DNA of 7,920 nt, taken from positions 1 to 7,920 of the forward strand of contig JAHWKC010000097.1 of the NCBI GenBank assembly GCA_019348095.1, read 5' to 3'. The stretch is from Pseudomonadota bacterium. Lineage in GTDB: Bacteria > Pseudomonadota > Gammaproteobacteria > Xanthomonadales > Xanthomonadaceae. Positions 6,050-7,920 of this stretch are shown here, piece by piece. The notes under the pieces are model-generated. The model made no database searches, was not told the origin of the DNA, and was given only the letters and a program-made list of their open reading frames with translations. Every line of letters starts with the position of its first letter. Within the stretch, counting starts at the first letter, position 1. The translations under genes were made by a program, and so were the position numbers.

Positions 6050-6835
6050 TCAGCCGTCGCGGTCCTGGAGCTTCTCGCGCCACAGCTCGGCATTGCGGAT
6101 GCCGAGCGCGTCGGGGTCGAACACCGGGTCGCGCCCGGCCTTCTTCTGCGCCTCGTAGTCGCGCAGCGCCTGGAATGCCGGCTTCTGCAGGATCAGGATC
6201 GCGATCAGGTTGAGCCACGCCATCAGGCCGACGCCGATGTCACCCAGCCCCCAGGCCAGCGCCGCGCTCTTGACCGCGCCGTAGGCCACCGCCGCCAGGA
6301 TGCCGACCCGCAGCGCCAGCGTCAGCCACGGGCGGTGCACCTTGCGGTTGATGTAGGCGATGTTGGTCTCGGCCATGTAGTAGTAGGCCAGGATCGTGGT
6401 GAAGGCGAAGAACAGCAGCGCCAGTGCGACGAAGCCCGCGCCCCAGCCCGGCAGCACCGATTCGACCGCGGCCTGGGCGAAGCCCGGCCCGGCCTCCACC
6501 CCTGGCAACGCGTTGACCAGCATCGCGCCGTCCGGACCGACCACGTTGTACATGCCGGTGGAGAGGATCAAAAAGGCGGTCGCCGAGCACACCAGCAGCG
6601 TGTCGACGTAGACCGAGAACGCCTGCACGTAACCCTGCTTGGCCGGGTGCGAGACTTCCGCCGCGGCCGCCGCGTGCGGACCGGTGCCCTGCCCGGCCTC
6701 GTTGGAGTAGATGCCGCGCTTGACGCCCCATTCGATCGCCAGCCCGAGCACCGCGCCGAAGCCGGCATGCCAGCCGAACGCACTGTTGAAGATCAGCGCG
6801 ACCATGTCGGGCAGCCGGTCGACGTTGAGCAGCAG
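6050..6835 (-). CDS. C-terminal half of an AGCS-family alanine/glycine:cation symporter, 5'-truncated
   Basis: AGCS (AlsT/DagA-like) carriers import alanine or glycine with Na+ or H+ across the inner membrane. From NVDRLPDMVALIF (codon Asn at 6826-6824) to the stop, about 259 residues match the family. They include GVKRGIYSNEAGQGTGPHAA, then HPAKQGYVQAFSVYVDT, several hydrophobic helices (AFLILSTGMYNVV, FVALALLFFAFTTILAYYYM, LRVGILAAVAYGAVKSAALA, LMAWLNLIAILIL) and a charged cytoplasmic tail. Complete members have about 450-500 residues, so roughly the first half is missing. At about 6827-6840 the reading frame passes without a stop into an EamA-type sequence, which is not part of the family. 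The 3' end is two bases from the methyltransferase start, so the two genes probably form one transcript in the source organism. Confidence 0.85.
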   Translation of the reverse strand: MLLNVDRLPDMVALIFNSAFGWHAGFGAVLGLAIEWGVKRGIYSNEAGQGTGPHAAAAAEVSHPAKQGYVQAFSVYVDTLLVCSATAFLILSTGMYNVVGPDGAMLVNALPGVEAGPGFAQAAVESVLPGWGAGFVALALLFFAFTTILAYYYMAETNIAYINRKVHRPWLTLALRVGILAAVAYGAVKSAALAWGLGDIGVGLMAWLNLIAILILQKPAFQALRDYEAQKKAGRDPVFDPDALGIRNAELWREKLQDRDG

Positions 6836-6976
6836 GATGCCGATCGCGGCGCAGTTCAGCAGCTGACGTCCCGTGACGCGGAACGAGTCCCGGCCGCGGC
6901 GCACCGCGAGCCACCCGGCCAGCAGCAGGCCCGCCAGCGCGAACCGCCCGCCCGCGGCCAGCAGCGGCGGCAGCTC
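6836..6976 (-). CDS. Internal fragment of an EamA/DMT-family transporter
   Basis: The minus-strand frame carries about 47 residues reading [20 protein letters not shown], then GWLAVRRGRDSFRVTGRQLL, then NCAAIGILLL. This is the pattern of the second and third helices of EamA (drug/metabolite) exporters, where a 'PPLL.AG.RF..AGLLL' helix is followed by a basic loop and 'RQ....A..GLLLL'. Both ends are missing: the usual WGSTY first helix before ELPP is replaced by an unrelated sequence, and after GILLL the frame becomes an AGCS transporter. The family call is from recognition of a short motif and is moderately secure. No substrate can be assigned. Its presence inside one continuous frame with AGCS is almost certainly a chimera. 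Confidence 0.6.
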
Positions 6977-7069
6977 GTCGCGCAGGTCAGGATGCCCTGA
7001 GCCGAGATAGCGCCGCGGCCCGACGACTGTGAAGCCCATGGTGTCCTGCCGGCGATCGCCGATGCGCTC
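6968..7069 (-). CDS. Internal fragment resembling F510_1955-family (BNR-like) glycosylhydrolase
   Basis: About 34 residues on the minus strand read [18 protein letters not shown] followed by [19 protein letters not shown] recognise this as the conserved stretch of the F510_1955-type BNR/sialidase-like beta-propeller proteins common in Actinomycetota, where [32 protein letters not shown] is usual. The expected GLIES continuation is absent; the EamA sequence replaces it. On the other side the sequence becomes a plus-strand hydrolase. Catalytic activity of this family is not well established. The fragment is too short to say more. Confidence 0.5.
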
Positions 7070-7285
7070 GGCTGGGACCGTTTTTCGCTGCTTGCGCATT
7101 CGCTCGGCGGCGCGGTGGCGAGCGTGATCGCCGCCGCATGCCCGCAGCGGATCGAACGCGTGTTGCTGATCGAATCGCTGGGGGCGCTGGCGCAGCCCGA
7201 ACACAGCACCGCGCTGAGGCTGCGCGAAGCATTCGCCGCGCGCGTCGCGCCTGCCCGGCCGCTGCGGGTGTTTCCCGACACCGCC
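7043..7285 (+). CDS. Internal fragment of an alpha/beta-hydrolase
   Basis: The plus-strand frame reads [20 protein letters not shown] then [20 protein letters not shown] and LLIESLGAL, ending around [20 protein letters not shown]. The nucleophile elbow is the HSLGG at 7097-7111 (Ser at 7100-7102), preceded by the usual beta strand FSLLA and followed by the helix and the next strand RVLLIES. The N-terminal third (oxyanion HG motif) and the later catalytic Asp and His are missing. The style is xanthomonad-like. Around 7271-7300 the frame passes without a stop into SelO, so it is cut at both ends. Substrate unknown. Confidence 0.7.
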
Positions 7286-7920
7286 ACGCCGGTGGCGCAG
7301 GCGTACGCCGGTCATCAGTTCGGCGGGTTCGTGCCGCGGCTCGGCGACGGCCGCGCGCTGCTGCTCGGCGAGCTCGTCGACGTCGACGGGCGGCTACGCG
7401 ACCTGCACCTCAAGGGGTCCGGCCGCACGCCGTTCGCGCGCGGCGGCGACGGCCTGGCGGCGGTCGGGCCGATGCTGCGCGAGTACGTCGTCAGCGAGGC
7501 GATGCACGCCCTCGGCATCCCGACGACGCGGGCGCTGGCGGTCGTGGCGACGGGTCGGCCGGTGCGACGCGAGACGGTCCTGCCCGGCGCCGTGCTCGCG
7601 CGGGTCGCGAGCAGCCATCTGCGCGTCGGCAGCTTCCAGTACGCCGCGGCCACCGGCGACGGGGAGCTGCTGCGGCGGCTGGCCGACCACGCCATCGACC
7701 GTCACCACCCGGCCGTCGCGCGGGCGCCGCAGCCGTACCGCGCGCTGTACGACGCGGTCGTCGCCGCGCAGGCAGCGCTGGTCGCGCAGTGGATGCTGGC
7801 CGGCTTCGTCCACGGCGTCATGAACACCGACAACATGACGATCTCCGGCGAGACCATCGACTACGGGCCGTGCGCCTTCCTCGACGTGCACGACCCGACG
7901 ACCGTCTTCAGCTCGATCGA
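7286..7920 (+). CDS. selO: SelO (YdiU/UPF0061) protein adenylyltransferase, N-terminal part, runs off the window
   Basis: SelO is a pseudokinase that flips ATP and transfers AMP to Ser, Thr or Tyr of target proteins, with a role in redox homeostasis. The frame starts abruptly at about [15 protein letters not shown] and continues with [27 protein letters not shown] follows (ATP-site Lys codon 7412-7414), then [34 protein letters not shown], and HGVMNTDNM with presumed catalytic Asp at 7829-7831 and metal-binding Asn next to it. The metal-binding Asp of DYGPCAFLD lies 10 residues later (7859-7861), the spacing known for SelO. The first roughly 60-70 residues are missing and replaced in frame by the hydrolase fragment. 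The gene continues beyond 7920. Its codon use (many GTC, CTC, ACG) looks actinobacterial. Identification is confident; a real start cannot be given. Confidence 0.92.

Noticed and set aside
6050..7315. A single 421-residue hybrid membrane protein as a novel transporter
   Set aside because: It can be split into antisense hydrolase/SelO sequence, an F510_1955-like piece, an EamA piece and an AGCS half, each ending at a point of local similarity. It is a chimera, not a gene.
1..7920. tRNA, rRNA, CRISPR array, insertion sequence, integrase or attachment sites
   Set aside because: No cloverleaf-like segment, spaced repeats, transposase motif or flanking target duplication was seen when reading both strands by eye. 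The joints carry shared words rather than transposon ends.

Overview
The window is a mosaic. A coherent central block of about 6 kb (roughly 0.55-6.8 kb) looks like one high-GC gammaproteobacterium of the Lysobacter/Luteimonas/Xanthomonas type. At both ends it is flanked by short, abruptly cut pieces of unrelated genes, several of which read like high-GC Actinomycetota proteins. The assignment to Xanthomonadales rests on recognised protein features and on a REP-type palindrome (core GCGGCTGAAGCCGC with a GTAG tetranucleotide). No database search was possible.

Layout. 1-91: start of a short-chain dehydrogenase (+), cut after 14 codons. 71-301: N-terminus of a FabH-type ketoacyl-ACP synthase III (-), cut after about 77 codons. 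About 331-834: C-terminal part of an EAL (c-di-GMP phosphodiesterase) domain (+). 827-3433: intact cheR-cheD-cheB, tightly overlapping, giving a complete receptor adaptation module (methyltransferase, glutamine deamidase, methylesterase). 3434-3657: non-coding, with a long imperfect hairpin that can act as a terminator and a very good sigma-28 (FliA) promoter match. 3658-4830: a methyl-accepting chemotaxis protein with two N-terminal membrane segments but no periplasmic sensor domain. 4831-5129: non-coding, with a GC hairpin and one REP element. 5130-6047 (-): intact YfiF-like TrmH/SpoU RNA methyltransferase. 6050-about 6835 (-): C-terminal half of an AGCS alanine/glycine:cation symporter, apparently co-transcribed with the methyltransferase. 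Beyond that come an EamA fragment (-), an F510_1955-like fragment (-), an alpha/beta-hydrolase fragment (+) and the N-terminal part of SelO (+), which runs off the window.

How the genes work together. CheR adds and CheB removes methyl groups on receptor glutamates, CheD deamidates receptor glutamines, and the receptor encoded just downstream is a plausible substrate. CheD and the receptor end in the same hexapeptide GSVELF, which suggests a shared C-terminal docking tag. The EAL gene overlaps cheR, so c-di-GMP turnover and receptor adaptation are translationally linked. No CheA, CheW or CheY is in the window.

Main caution. At least five joints cut genes mid-domain. At the clearest one (71-91) the 21 shared bases encode a conserved motif of one family on the + strand and of another on the - strand. 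That pattern fits assembly or amplification chimerism through short shared words far better than a new biological system. The flanking fusions should not be treated as real genes or operons until reads across the joints are checked.
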